The notes under the pieces were generated by a model that worked only from the letters and a program-made list of their open reading frames with translations, did not search any database and had not been told where the DNA came from. A DNA stretch of 58,169 nt from Syntrophaceae bacterium UBA5744 (GTDB taxonomy: Bacteria; Desulfobacterota; Syntrophia; Syntrophales; UBA2192). The stretch covers positions 1 to 58,169 of the forward strand of contig DIFQ01000085.1 in the NCBI GenBank assembly GCA_002419215.1, given 5' to 3'. Below are positions 17,873 through 27,689 of this stretch, one piece after another (position 1 is the stretch's first letter; every line of letters starts with the position of its first letter). The translations under genes and the position numbers were made by a program.

Positions 17873-18198
17873 TCAGGGGAAGATCTTTCCCGGGTTTAGA
17901 ATGTTGAGGGGATCGCAGAGCAGCTTGATCCTCTTCTGGAGAGCGATCAGTTCCGGGCTCATGACGATGGGCATATAGGCGGCGCGCTTCGAGCCGATGC
18001 CGTGCTCGCCGCCGATGGTCCCGCCGAGGCGAAAGACGATCCCCTAGAGCTCCGTGAGTCGGAGCCCGCGACCTCGTCGCCGGAATAGTTCCGCAGGAGC
18101 TCCGCGTCGCCGAAGATCACGCTTTTCTCCCCCACGACGGCCTGCAGCTCTTTCACGATCTCCCGGGTCACCGGCTGATACGCTGCGGTTTCCATCAT
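17873..18198 (-). pseudogene. Decayed glcD-type FAD oxidase, internal deletion
   Basis: The minus strand encodes the start of a GlcD-like protein (MMETAAYQPVTREIVKELQA ... FGDAELLRNYSGDEVAG) and then, in a different frame, its extreme C-terminus (GTIGGEHGIGSKRAAYMPIV ... LNILNPGKIFP followed by TGA). Only about 100 of the usual 460 codons remain: the FAD-binding and substrate domains are missing between positions near 18061, the reading frame is shifted at the junction, and an in-frame TAG lies in the C-terminal fragment. An intact glcD is present at 49507-50895. Residue patterns are well preserved, so the loss seems recent. Confidence 0.88.
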
Positions 18199-18582
18199 CG
18201 CCCTGCCCTCCCGTCGCGGCTTCAAGCATGCCCACTTCATAGCATCATTTCTGCGGGAATTCTCCCCCTTTCGTGGCCCGCATTGCATCCGGTCGGCGGG
18301 GAGGCGGGGGCTGAGTGAGCGCGGGAACGGCGGGATTAAAGGTCCTGGATCCTGGGGATTCGGATGACGTGAAGATCATTCTCGAGGCCCTCGGCCTTTT
18401 CCCGGCGCAAGGGCGCCGGAAATCACGGGATCCCTTCGCCGACGGAGAGAATCATTGCAGGATTCATCCCCGGGTGCGCCCCTGAAATTGTCCTCGAAAA
18501 ATCCGGGGATCCGCCTTACAATTTCCACAGACCTTGTCCGGCGTGAACCTTCGAATGAATGGATGCGAACGAGGAAGGCGAC
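18199..18582. other. Intergenic region, no gene seen
   Basis: About 385 bases between the glcD remnant and the following membrane protein gene. No recognisable RNA, repeat or open frame with a ribosome site. Confidence 0.4.
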
Positions 18583-19323
18583 ATGAACGAGGCGGCAGAC
18601 GGACCCTTGCCCGCAATTCTCCGGAAATGGATCTGGGTGGCGGTCTTTGCGATCGCCTTCGCCTATGTCGAGAGTGCCGTCGTCGTCTACCTGCGCAGGA
18701 TCTACTTCGAAGGCGCCTTCGAGTTCCCCATTGCCACGGTGTGGGAAAACGGGCGGCACGTCCTGGACCCGCTCATCCTGGTCGAGATGGGCCGCGAGGC
18801 CGCGACGATCGCCATGCTTGCCGCAGCAGGAATCCTCGCGGGGGCAAGCGCCCTGCAGCGGTTCTGTTTCTTCATGGTCGCCTTCGGCATCTGGGACATC
18901 TTCTACTACGTCTGGCTTTGGGTGATCCTGCGCTGGCCCGAAAACCTCATGACGTGGGATCTCCTCTTCTACATCCCGCTGCCCTGGGTGGGGCCCGTGA
19001 TCACGCCGGTCGTCATCGCGGCGACGATGACGGCGGCGGGCTCCATTCTGATCGTTCTCGCCGGGAAGGGCACCATCATCCGCTGGCGCTGGTACGACTG
19101 GGCCATCGAGATGGGATGCGGGGCTCTCCTCGTGGTCGCCTTCTGCTGGGACTGGAAGAACATCCTGCGCGTGCCCGACGGCACGGCGCACAGCGGGATC
19201 CCCAATCCTTTTGCCTGGTGGCTCTTCCTGCCGGCCTATCTTTTTGCCCTGCTCTATTTCGCGGTGCGGCTGAAGCAGACCATCCGGGAAGGGCGGCCGC
19301 CGGGCGCAGACGGCCGGGAATAG
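18583..19323 (+). CDS. Multi-spanning membrane protein of unknown function
   Basis: A 246-residue protein with about seven membrane helices rich in W, Y and F (for example WIWVAVFAIAFAYVESAVV and FFMVAFGIWDIFYYVWLWVI). A charged residue in the first helix (VESAVV) and an internal WD pair (IWDIFYY) could be functional. I do not recognise the family. Start ATG 18583 has GAGGAAGG five bases upstream; ATG 18559 is the alternative. The next gene starts 66 bases downstream on the same strand, so they may be co-transcribed. Confidence 0.7.
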   Translation: MNEAADGPLPAILRKWIWVAVFAIAFAYVESAVVVYLRRIYFEGAFEFPIATVWENGRHVLDPLILVEMGREAATIAMLAAAGILAGASALQRFCFFMVAFGIWDIFYYVWLWVILRWPENLMTWDLLFYIPLPWVGPVITPVVIAATMTAAGSILIVLAGKGTIIRWRWYDWAIEMGCGALLVVAFCWDWKNILRVPDGTAHSGIPNPFAWWLFLPAYLFALLYFAVRLKQTIREGRPPGADGRE

Positions 19324-19389
19324 CCCGGGGCTTTTCGCTTCGGGAAAAACCCGGTGTCGTTTCTTCCGGGCCGTGGAGCGAGGTGCAGC

Positions 19390-19809
19390 ATGCGTCACCG
19401 ACAGCGGGAAGAGATTCCCGGGCAGAATCCCTGCCTGAGTTGCGGGGCCTGTTGCGTGGGCTTGCGGGCATCCTTCTACTGGGCCGAGGCAGACGACGCC
19501 GTTACGGGGGGTGTCCCCGCCCGCCTGACCGTCAGGGTGGACGCCTTCCGCAGGGCCATGCGCCGGGGCCGGAAAGGGCGCTGCGTGGCTCTGCGGGGCA
19601 CGCCGGGCCGAAGGGTATCCTGCGGGATCTACGACCGCCGACCTTCCGTGTGCCGGAATTTCCAGCCGGCCTGGGCCGAGGGCCCTGCCGGCGCCCGGTG
19701 CCTCGAGGCCAGGGCACGCCTTGAACTTCCGCCCGTCCATCACGGCAATGAAAACCCCTTTACCGAGATGCCCGTCCGTCAGCGTGCAAGTCCGTCAGGG
19801 ATGGAGTGA
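19390..19809 (+). CDS. YkgJ-type cysteine cluster protein
   Basis: A 139-residue protein with the CXXCXXCC signature CLSCGACC near residue 16 and further cysteines at RRVSCGIYDRRPSVCRNF, the typical spacing of the YkgJ/UPF0153 family of putative Zn or Fe-S binding proteins. Family members are widespread and poorly characterised; a metal-chelating or redox role is usually assumed. Start ATG 19390 follows GAGGTG. The C-terminal 25 residues look unstructured. Confidence 0.82.
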   Translation: MRHRQREEIPGQNPCLSCGACCVGLRASFYWAEADDAVTGGVPARLTVRVDAFRRAMRRGRKGRCVALRGTPGRRVSCGIYDRRPSVCRNFQPAWAEGPAGARCLEARARLELPPVHHGNENPFTEMPVRQRASPSGME

Positions 19810-19902
19810 ATTCGCGTTTCCTGTTTCATCTGTTGCATTTTTGTGGTATAGGGCTTTTGGGTTTGGAGGGGGCCTAATAACATCGAAAAAGGAGAAGATG
19901 CC

Positions 19903-20463
19903 ATGCCCGAGGATCCCGATATCCGGTTGATGGACGCGGAGGAGGAGATCTACTCACCAGACCGAAGGCAGACAGGGCCGGACAAGAAGAAAATCGGTAT
20001 TTTCGCCGCCATTGGAGTCGTGGCGCTTGCCGTCATCGGCGGCATCTACATGATGCTGGGCAGCGGAGGGATCTCCAAGGACGAGGCCCGGCTCATGCAG
20101 ACCAAGCTGGGCTCGCTGGAGCAGAAGATCACGGCCCTGGAGAAACAGCAGGCGGCGATGCAGGCAAGGCTGCCCGTCGAGGGCGCCGAGGCGGCCCTGA
20201 CCGGGAAACTCGATACGCTCGCTCAGCGCGTCGAGGCCCTGGAGAAAAAACCCGCCGCCGTGGCCGCGGAAAAGCCCAAGGCCGCCCAGAAGGAAAAAGC
20301 CGCCGCCTCATCCGGCAAGAAGGTCCACACGGTCCATAAAGGCGAAACAATATACGGGATCAGCAAGAAATACGGGATGAAGCCGGACGATCTGCGCAAG
20401 CTCAACCATCTCGGCGCGGAGGACACGGTGAAGCCAGGCCAGAAACTCGTCGTCTCCAAGTAG
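19903..20463 (+). CDS. Membrane-anchored LysM protein
   Basis: A 186-residue envelope protein. A short acidic cytoplasmic tail (1-29) precedes one transmembrane helix (IGIFAAIGVVALAVIGGIYM), then a coiled coil (about 60-112; LGSLEQKITALEKQ), an Ala/Lys/Pro-rich linker, and a C-terminal LysM domain (HTVHKGETIYGISKKYGM ... VKPGQKLVV) that binds peptidoglycan. This architecture suits a protein linking inner membrane and cell wall. It is followed directly by a strong intrinsic terminator and appears to be a single-gene unit. Confidence 0.87.
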   Translation: MPEDPDIRLMDAEEEIYSPDRRQTGPDKKKIGIFAAIGVVALAVIGGIYMMLGSGGISKDEARLMQTKLGSLEQKITALEKQQAAMQARLPVEGAEAALTGKLDTLAQRVEALEKKPAAVAAEKPKAAQKEKAAASSGKKVHTVHKGETIYGISKKYGMKPDDLRKLNHLGAEDTVKPGQKLVVSK

Positions 20464-20481
20464 ACGTCCAGCGATAAGAAA

Positions 20482-20519
20482 AGAAATGCCCGGCCGCGTT
20501 GGCCGGGCATTTCTTTTTG
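20482..20519 (+). terminator. Strong intrinsic terminator
   Basis: AAATGCCCGGCC and GGCCGGGCATTT form a perfect 12-bp stem with a GCGTT loop, followed by CTTTTT. It ends the LysM gene transcript. Confidence 0.93.
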
Positions 20520-20523
20520 TGAC

Positions 20524-20557
20524 GCTCCCCGCCCGCAGGGCGGGGCTTGCGGGAGTC
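20524..20557. repeat. REP-like GC hairpin, copy 1
   Basis: CCCCGCCC and GGGCGGGG (20527-20534 and 20538-20545) form an 8-bp stem around GCA; the right flank reads CTTGCGGGA. Two related elements are at 47712 and 47776, so this looks like a dispersed repeat family. Confidence 0.75.
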
Positions 20558-20559
20558 GC

Positions 20560-21357
20560 TCACTTTTGAGTTCGTGGGGCCGTTTCCTGTCCTTCCAGCA
20601 TCTGCATGACCTTGTTGACCGGGATGGCGAAGCCGATGTTCTGCGCTCCCAGCACCACGGCAAGGTTGACGCCCACCAGCTCGCCGTCCATGTTCAGAAG
20701 CGCCCCGCCGCTGTTTCCGGGGTTGATGGAGGCGTCCGTCTGCAAAAGTCCCGAGCAGGCGTAGTCGCACTCCTGATTCTTGAAGGCCCGGTCGATGCCG
20801 CTGATGACCCCCGTGGTGACGGAATTCTCGAGCCCCAGGGGGTTGCCGATGGCCACGACGGTCTCGCCGATCATGAGGGTCTTCACGTCGGCAAACCGAA
20901 CGGCCCTGAGGCCCCGGGCCGGCTCGATCCGGACCAGGGCAAGATCATCGAGGGTGTTGACCTTGACGACCTTCGCCTCCGCCACGGTGCCGTCGCGAAG
21001 CACGGCATAGATGGTCGTCGCCCGGTGCACCACGTGGGCATTGGTGACGATGAGGCCGCCCTTGTCAACGATGACGCCGGAGCCCAGGCTCTTGAGCTTC
21101 ACCGTTCCCTCGGAATAGTCCTCGCCGAAGTACTGTTTGAAGAAGCGGTCGAGCCGCTCGCCGTACTGACCCCAGGCGGGGTGCTCCTTGAGATCGACGA
21201 GTCTCTCCGTGCGGATGTTCACGACGGAGGCTGCGTTGTCCCGGACGACCCGTACAACGGACGTTTCGCGGGGGCTCACGACGGGCGCGGCACAGCCGGC
21301 CAGGGCGAGGATCAGGCATGCGAGCATGCCTCGAACGAATACACGTTCCCGGTTCAT
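20560..21357 (-). CDS. HtrA/DegP-like serine protease lipoprotein lacking PDZ
   Basis: A 265-residue periplasmic protease. The N-terminus is a lipoprotein signal (LILALAGC, lipid on C22). The trypsin-like fold has the full catalytic triad: H108 in TNAHVV, D138 in LDDLALVRI and S216 in NPGNSGGALL. HtrA proteins usually end with one or two PDZ domains; here the protein stops shortly after the protease domain, so substrate selection or trimerisation must differ. The short-form HtrA is convergent with the LysM gene. Role in envelope protein quality control is inferred from family. Confidence 0.9.
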   Translation of the reverse strand: MNRERVFVRGMLACLILALAGCAAPVVSPRETSVVRVVRDNAASVVNIRTERLVDLKEHPAWGQYGERLDRFFKQYFGEDYSEGTVKLKSLGSGVIVDKGGLIVTNAHVVHRATTIYAVLRDGTVAEAKVVKVNTLDDLALVRIEPARGLRAVRFADVKTLMIGETVVAIGNPLGLENSVTTGVISGIDRAFKNQECDYACSGLLQTDASINPGNSGGALLNMDGELVGVNLAVVLGAQNIGFAIPVNKVMQMLEGQETAPRTQK

Positions 21358-21517
21358 GGCTTGCCCTCTTTGCAGGGATTTTGTGAACTATATGCCATAT
21401 CGAGGGCGAACTCAAGCGAGGGAGAAGCCGTGATGACCCGGGGGAAAATCCCCGGCCCTCGGCCCCGACTCCTCTATGAGGCGCCGGATCATGGAAGGAA
21501 GCAAAAAGGAGGAGGGA

Positions 21518-21895
21518 TTAACAATCCTGAAGGCCGCATGCGCGGCGGATCGTCGAGGCCAGTTCAGCGAAATCGGAGCCCTTCAATACGTACCCGGCGG
21601 CGCCGGCCGCCAGGACGCTCTTCACCAGGGGGCCGCTCGAATACATGGAAAGCATGATCACCTTGACCGCCGGTCGTTCCCTGATCAGGTGCCGCAATGC
21701 CTCGATCCCGTTCATCCCCGGCATGCTGATATCCATGACCACGACATCGGGGGCAAGCCTGCGGGCCACTTCGATGGCTTGCCTGCCGTCGACTGCCTCG
21801 CCGACGACCTCCATGCCCGGCTCGGCATTGATCAGCCCCCGAAGCCCGTCCCGGAACATCTTGTGATCGTCAACGAGCATTACCCTGGTATTCAT
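21518..21895 (-). CDS. NarL-type receiver without DNA-binding domain
   Basis: A 125-residue protein that is the receiver half of a NarL/FixJ regulator. D9-D10, phosphoacceptor D55 (VVVMDISMPGMNG) and K105 are present, and it ends shortly after the last receiver helix (IRRACGLQDC). NarL-type regulators are normally about 215 residues with a LuxR HTH; I looked for the HTH in other frames downstream and found none. It is divergent from the large kinase at 22220, so it may be a phosphate sink, connector or truncated regulator for that kinase. Confidence 0.87.
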   Translation of the reverse strand: MNTRVMLVDDHKMFRDGLRGLINAEPGMEVVGEAVDGRQAIEVARRLAPDVVVMDISMPGMNGIEALRHLIRERPAVKVIMLSMYSSGPLVKSVLAAGAAGYVLKGSDFAELASTIRRACGLQDC

Positions 21896-22219
21896 CCGTA
21901 TCCTTGTCGAGAGGTTCTGAAGCCCATCGCGCGGTCAGTCTGCAATGAGTTCGTTATTGATGGTTACCGCATCACGAAACGAAAATAAATCAGGAAAACC
22001 CTTAGTTGGGACGCGGATTTTGCTTAGATGCCCTCATCACACCCGAAACCGGGTCGACACCCGGATGATTTCATTATACTTTCAGACCCAAGATGTCTTA
22101 AAATACCACAGTCCATCTCGCAGCACAATCGACGGATAACCGAAGCAGGCGAACGGATCGCGGTCTCGGTGGATTTGATCTTCTAAAGGATTCCCGGCCC
22201 GTTCCGGAAGGATGGTCTT
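21896..22219. other. Divergent promoter region of the large kinase
   Basis: About 320 bases between the receiver-only gene and the 1799-residue kinase gene. AT content rises near 21960-22110. No specific promoter or operator could be defined. Confidence 0.4.
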
Positions 22220-25200
22220 ATGGGACATTCAGAGCAGAGTTCTGGAAAGAAATGGTTCTGGCCGGACCTCTTCGGCAAGCCGGATACCCTGCCCGTTTTC
22301 CTGTTCATCCTGTTCTTTGTGATCCTCTTCGCCGCAGGGCCGGAACTTCGATCCACGAAACACACCTTCGAACCTCCCTGGCTGATCTTCGTGCTGAACA
22401 CCGTTTTTATCACGGTCCTGTGCCTGCTGATCGCCGGGCTGTGTTTCAGGAGTTTTCTGCGCGGAGGGTTTCTGAACATCCTGTTGCTGGGCTGCGGGGT
22501 GCTCACCTTCGGCCTGTCCTCCTTCGTTGCCGGGTGGCTGATCCGGCCCCTCGACAGCCCGAACGACGCGATCACGATCCACAATATCGGGGTTATCTGC
22601 ACGTCCGTTTTCTTCTTCGTGAGTTCCCTCTACACCGCATTCGGAATTTCGCCGGACATCGGCTCTCGCAAGCGCCTGGTTGCCGTCCTGGCCTACACCG
22701 GGGTCCTTGCGACGGGGACGATCCTGACATCCGCCGCCTTGCTTGATCTGACCCCGCCTTTCTTTATCGCCGGTGAAGGTCCCACGGTCATCCGCCAGGT
22801 CGTTCTCGCTGTCTCCGCCACGCTCCTGACCCTGTCCGCCGTCCTGATGATGACGGTTTACGCGGATAGACGATCCGGCTTCATTCTTTATTTCGTCAAC
22901 GCGTTGCTGCTGCTCGGTGCCGGTCTCGCCGGCGTTGCCCTGGGGCCCCCCGGCAGCCCCCTGAACTGGCTGGGGCGGGCGGCGCAGTACCTGGGGATTG
23001 CGTACCTGGCGGGCGCTTCGATGAAAGCCCTTGGCGAGGCCAGAAGCAAAAAAACGACGATCGAAAAAGCTCTGGCCGATTTCTTCAGAAAGGCCGAGAC
23101 ACACTACAGGGCCCTCATCGAGATGGCGGCCGACGCGATCGTTTCCATCGACCGCAAAGGGAAGATCATCCTGATCAATCCGGCCGCCGAGGAAATATTC
23201 GGGTACTGCCGGGATGAGGCCATCGGTCAAAACCTGGCGGAGTTGATCGTTCCCGAACAGTCCCGGGACCCCTTTTACGCGTGTCTGTCCGGTGAATCCC
23301 AGAACGACACGGGAATGGCGCTCATGAGGAAGGACGGGTCACTTTTTCCCGCCGAGCTGTCCTTCTCTCCGGAGATGAAATCCGATGAAGGCTCCGAAAG
23401 AACCATCATCATCCGTGACGTCACCGAGCGCAGGCAAGCCCAGGAAGCCGTTCAGAGCACGGCCCTGTTCCCGATCCAGAATCCCGAGCCGGTTCTGCGA
23501 ATCCACCGCGACGGCACCCTGATCTTTTCCAACCAGGCAGCAGAACCGGTCCTGGCGAAGTGGCGGGCGGCAAGCGGGGGCGGGATCCCGTCCTGGGTCA
23601 GTCAGCACATCGACGAGGCACTGGGCGACGGTGTCCCGCGGAATTTCGAGGTCCGAATTGCCGACCGGGACTTCGCTTTCGCCGTGACGCCAATCGTGGA
23701 GGGCCAGTATGCGAATCTCTACGGTTGGGACGTGACCGCTCGCAAGCGGGCGGAGTCGGCGTTGCAGGAAAGCGAGGAGCGCTACCGGAGACTCTTCGAG
23801 GGCATGAACGAAGGGTTCGCCCTTTATGAATTGCTCTGCGACCAAAGCGGCAGACCCTGCGACTACCGCTTCCTCGCTGTCAACCCGGCCTTCGAAAGGC
23901 TGACCGGGCTGAAGCGGCAGGACGTGGTCGGCAGAACCGTGGTTGAAGTCATGCCCGGCACGGAGCCCGATTGGATCCAGCGGTACGGCGAGGTTGCTCT
24001 CACCGGTGCGCCTGCACATTTCGAGAGCCGCTCCTCGGCGCTCAACAGGGACTACGAGGTTTCCGCTTACCGGACGGCGCCTGGACAGTTTGCAGTGATT
24101 TTCCTGGACGTCACAAAACGCAAACAGGCAGAGGAGGCGCTGCTCGAAGCGAAAGAACATCTGGAAAGGCGCGTCCGGGAAAGGACAGCCGAGCTGAAGG
24201 CTGCGGCACTTTACGCGCGCAGCCTGATCGAGGCCAACCTCGACCCGCTGGTTACCATCAACCCGGAGGGACGAATCACCGACGTGAACCAGGCCACCGA
24301 GCAGGCAACAGGCGTTCCCCGCGACCGCCTCATCGGCAGCGACTTCTCCGACTACTTCACCCAACCGGAGGCCGCCCGGGCCGGCTACATGAAGGTCTTC
24401 ACCGAAGGCCAGGTTCGGGACTATCCGCTCACGATTCGGAATGCAACCGGACGCCTGATCGACGTGCTGTATCATGCCAGCATCTACCGCAACGAGGCCG
24501 GAGATGCCCAGGGCGTATTTGCCGCGGCGCGCGACATCACGGAGCTCAGAAAGGCCGAAACCGCGCTCAAGGAGGCCAACGAATCCCTGGAACGGCGAGT
24601 ATCGGAGCGTACGAAGGCGCTGCAGCATGCCAAGGACTACGCCGAAACGCTCATCCGGACGGCCAACGTGCTCATTGTGGGGCTCGATGACGCAGGCAAC
24701 GTGCAGACGTTCAACGACGCCGCGGAAAAGATCACCGGCTACACCCGTGCGGAAATGCTCGGCCGAAACTGGTTCGAGGTCGCGGTGCCGAGGGACCGTT
24801 ACCCGCACGTATGGGACGAATTTTTGCGGCTGCAGAGCTGTTCCTTTCCTTCCGAATTCGAGAATCCCATCCTGACCAAGGACGGCAGGGAGCGGGTCAT
24901 TTCGTGGCGCAACAGTGAGATCCACGAGGGTGAGCAGGTGAGGGGAACGATCTCGTTCGGGAGAGACGTCACCGACCGCAAGGAGGCGGAGGAGTCTCTT
25001 CGGTCTTCCTATGAATTGCTCAAGATCGCTCAACGAGCCGCAAATGCCGGGCTGTGGGGTTGGGATATATCAACGGGGACGCTCACGTGGTCGGAAGAGT
25101 TCTACAACCTCTTCGGCCTAGACCCGATGACATCGGCATCGTTCGACACATGGTTGGGTGTCCTGCACCCGGATGACCGTCAGCAGGCCATGGAGGGAAT

Positions 25201-27619
25201 CAACGGCTCGATCCGGGAGAGAACCCCCCTTGAAAACGAGTACCGCATCATCCGCCCCGATGGACGGCAGCGCTGGATTCGCGTGTGGGGCAGCACCTCC
25301 TACGATGAGAGCAGCCGACCCCTCAGAATGTCCGGCGTCTGCATCGACGTAACCGAGAGCAAGCGGGCCGAGGAGGCCCTGCGCCGGAGTGAAGCGAGGT
25401 ATCGCTCGTACATCGAAGTCACGGGGCAGGTGGGCTGGACGACCAATGCCGACGGTGAAGTCGTGGATGACATCCCCGCCTTGCGACACTATACAGGCCA
25501 GACCTTCGACGAGATGCGGGGCTTTGGCTGGTCAAAGGCGATTCATCCCGACGACGTCGAGATCACCCTGGCCGTCTGGCGAAAGGCCGTTGATGAAAAA
25601 CAGGGCTACGAGACCGAATACCGCTTGCGCCGCCATGACGGTATCTACCGGTATTTCCTGGCCCGCGGCGTGCCGGTCCTGAATGAGGACGGGAGCGTGC
25701 GGGAATGGGTGGGCACCTGCATCGACATCACGGAACGCAGGGGGCAGGAAGAAGAGCTGCGCAAGCTCAACCGGACGCTGCGGGCATTGAGCCGGAGCAA
25801 CGAGGCCCTCATGCGCGCCGAGGAGGAATTGGCCTTCCTGGAGGAGGTATGCCGCATCGTCGTCCAGGATTGCGGCTATGCCATGGTCTGGATCGGCTAT
25901 GCCTGTGACGACGAAGACAGATCGGTGCGGCCCGTCGCGCATGCCGGTTTCTCCGGAGGGTACCTGGAGACACTGACACTGACCTGGGCCGACCGGGAGC
26001 AGGGCCGGGGCCCCACCGGGACGTCGATCCGGACCGGGAAACCGATTTTGTGCACGGACATGCTCACCGATCCACGGTTCGAGCCCTGGCGCGACGAAGC
26101 CCTCAAGCGAGGCTATGCCTCATCCCTCGCCCTGCCCCTGCTGGACGCCGGGAGGGCCTTCGGCGCCGTGACCATCTATTCGACCCAGCCTGAATCTTTC
26201 TCCGAAGAGGAAATTGAGTTGCTCTCCGAGATGGCCGACGATCTGACCTACGGGATCGCATCGTTGCGCCTGCGCATGCAGAGCCGGCAGACCCTGCAGG
26301 CCCTGCAGGAAAGCGAGGCGCGTTTCCGCCTGCTCTCCGGCACGGCGGGGCGGCTGTTGTCCACCGAAGACCCTCAGGACCTCATCGAGGAGCTCTGCCG
26401 GGGCGTCATGGAGCACCTGGACTGCCATGCGTTCTTCAACTTCATGGTCGACGAAAATGCCGGGAAGCTCCGCCTGAATGCCTGCGCCGGCATCCCCGAC
26501 GAGGAAGTCCGGAAGCTTGAGTGGCTGGACTACGGGGTGGGCGTCTGCGGCTGCGTTGCCCGGGACAAGACCCGGATCGTCGCCGAGGACATCTTCCACA
26601 CGCCGGATGTACGGACCGAGCTGGTCCGTTCCTACGGGATCCAGGCCTACTGCTGCCACTCGCTCAAGGCCCAGGACCGCCTCATCGGCACACTGTCCTT
26701 CGGAACGAAAACCCGGGCCCGCTTCACCCCTGAGGAGGTGGAGCTGATGCGGACCGTGGCCGATCAGGTCGCCGTCGCCATGCAGCGCCTCCAGGCGCAA
26801 CAGGAGCTTCGTGCCAGCGAAGAGGCTTTGCGGCTCGCCAACGAGCAGCTGGAGCAGAGGGTCCGGGAGCGCACGACGGAGCTGATCCTGCTCCTGGAGG
26901 ATCTCGAGAAGAGCCGCAACGACCTGCGCAAGCTGGCCTCGGAGCTGGTCATGGCGGAAGAGCGGGAGCGCAAGAAAATATCGGTGCTTCTGCACGACGA
27001 GGTGGCCCAGGCGCTGGCGGCGACGAAAATGAGGCTCGACCTGCTCAGGAGCGTGCCGGGCAACGACGAATTCCGCGCTGCCGTCTCGGAGGCCCAGGAG
27101 CTGCTCGGTCAGTCCATCCGGCAGACACGGGCCCTGATGACGGACATCAGCAATCCCGTGCTGTACGACATGGGACTGCAGGTGGCCGTGGAAGCCCTGG
27201 CGGAGGAAGTGAACGCCAGGCAGGGCATCGCCGTCTCGTGTTCATTTGGAGGCAGGCTCAGAAACCTGGGGCAGGACATGGAGGTGCTGATCTTCCAGGT
27301 GGTGAAGGAGCTTGTGCAGAACATCGTCAAGCACAGCCGGGCCCGGAATGCCGGCATTCGGCTCGTCGAGGAGAAGAATGCAGTCCGCGCGGTCGTTACC
27401 GATGACGGGCAGGGATTCGATACCGGGATGATCGGCACCGTGCAATCCGAGGGCGGGTTTGGCCTGTTCAGCATCCGCGAGAGGGTGAAGTCTTACGGCG
27501 GGAGCATCCATATCAAGTCCGGGCCGGGAAGAGGTTCGGAGGTATCCGTCAACCTGCCGAAGGGGGCGGCAGGCAACACCGCATCGCTCAAGGCCCGGAA
27601 CGGGAAAAAGGGCGCCTGA
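22220..27619 (+). CDS. Giant membrane PAS/GAF histidine kinase (NarX/DesK class)
   Basis: A 1799-residue sensor kinase. Residues about 25-265 hold seven or eight membrane helices, a possible MASE-like sensor. Then come seven PAS-like regions starting near residues 295, 414, 517, 663, 807, 933 and 1063, separated by coiled coils (RRVRERTAEL and RRVSERTKAL), and two GAF domains near 1208 (EEVCRIVVQDCGYAMVWIGY) and 1371 (LLSTEDPQDLIEEL). The kinase core is HisKA_3 type, AEERERKKISVLLHDEVAQA near 1579, followed by an ATPase domain (ELVQNIVKHSRA, DDGQGFD, GGFGLFSIRER). This class signals to NarL-type regulators, and two lie on either side of the gene. Signals sensed are unknown; the many PAS domains imply several cues. 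Confidence 0.92.
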   Translation: MGHSEQSSGKKWFWPDLFGKPDTLPVFLFILFFVILFAAGPELRSTKHTFEPPWLIFVLNTVFITVLCLLIAGLCFRSFLRGGFLNILLLGCGVLTFGLSSFVAGWLIRPLDSPNDAITIHNIGVICTSVFFFVSSLYTAFGISPDIGSRKRLVAVLAYTGVLATGTILTSAALLDLTPPFFIAGEGPTVIRQVVLAVSATLLTLSAVLMMTVYADRRSGFILYFVNALLLLGAGLAGVALGPPGSPLNWLGRAAQYLGIAYLAGASMKALGEARSKKTTIEKALADFFRKAETHYRALIEMAADAIVSIDRKGKIILINPAAEEIFGYCRDEAIGQNLAELIVPEQSRDPFYACLSGESQNDTGMALMRKDGSLFPAELSFSPEMKSDEGSERTIIIRDVTERRQAQEAVQSTALFPIQNPEPVLRIHRDGTLIFSNQAAEPVLAKWRAASGGGIPSWVSQHIDEALGDGVPRNFEVRIADRDFAFAVTPIVEGQYANLYGWDVTARKRAESALQESEERYRRLFEGMNEGFALYELLCDQSGRPCDYRFLAVNPAFERLTGLKRQDVVGRTVVEVMPGTEPDWIQRYGEVALTGAPAHFESRSSALNRDYEVSAYRTAPGQFAVIFLDVTKRKQAEEALLEAKEHLERRVRERTAELKAAALYARSLIEANLDPLVTINPEGRITDVNQATEQATGVPRDRLIGSDFSDYFTQPEAARAGYMKVFTEGQVRDYPLTIRNATGRLIDVLYHASIYRNEAGDAQGVFAAARDITELRKAETALKEANESLERRVSERTKALQHAKDYAETLIRTANVLIVGLDDAGNVQTFNDAAEKITGYTRAEMLGRNWFEVAVPRDRYPHVWDEFLRLQSCSFPSEFENPILTKDGRERVISWRNSEIHEGEQVRGTISFGRDVTDRKEAEESLRSSYELLKIAQRAANAGLWGWDISTGTLTWSEEFYNLFGLDPMTSASFDTWLGVLHPDDRQQAMEGINGSIRERTPLENEYRIIRPDGRQRWIRVWGSTSYDESSRPLRMSGVCIDVTESKRAEEALRRSEARYRSYIEVTGQVGWTTNADGEVVDDIPALRHYTGQTFDEMRGFGWSKAIHPDDVEITLAVWRKAVDEKQGYETEYRLRRHDGIYRYFLARGVPVLNEDGSVREWVGTCIDITERRGQEEELRKLNRTLRALSRSNEALMRAEEELAFLEEVCRIVVQDCGYAMVWIGYACDDEDRSVRPVAHAGFSGGYLETLTLTWADREQGRGPTGTSIRTGKPILCTDMLTDPRFEPWRDEALKRGYASSLALPLLDAGRAFGAVTIYSTQPESFSEEEIELLSEMADDLTYGIASLRLRMQSRQTLQALQESEARFRLLSGTAGRLLSTEDPQDLIEELCRGVMEHLDCHAFFNFMVDENAGKLRLNACAGIPDEEVRKLEWLDYGVGVCGCVARDKTRIVAEDIFHTPDVRTELVRSYGIQAYCCHSLKAQDRLIGTLSFGTKTRARFTPEEVELMRTVADQVAVAMQRLQAQQELRASEEALRLANEQLEQRVRERTTELILLLEDLEKSRNDLRKLASELVMAEERERKKISVLLHDEVAQALAATKMRLDLLRSVPGNDEFRAAVSEAQELLGQSIRQTRALMTDISNPVLYDMGLQVAVEALAEEVNARQGIAVSCSFGGRLRNLGQDMEVLIFQVVKELVQNIVKHSRARNAGIRLVEEKNAVRAVVTDDGQGFDTGMIGTVQSEGGFGLFSIRERVKSYGGSIHIKSGPGRGSEVSVNLPKGAAGNTASLKARNGKKGA

Positions 27620-27689
27620 CCGGAGCCGACGCTGACGAAAGAGGACCTGCCCCACCGGCCTGTCGGCGCCGGCAGGACGGGCGTCAGGC

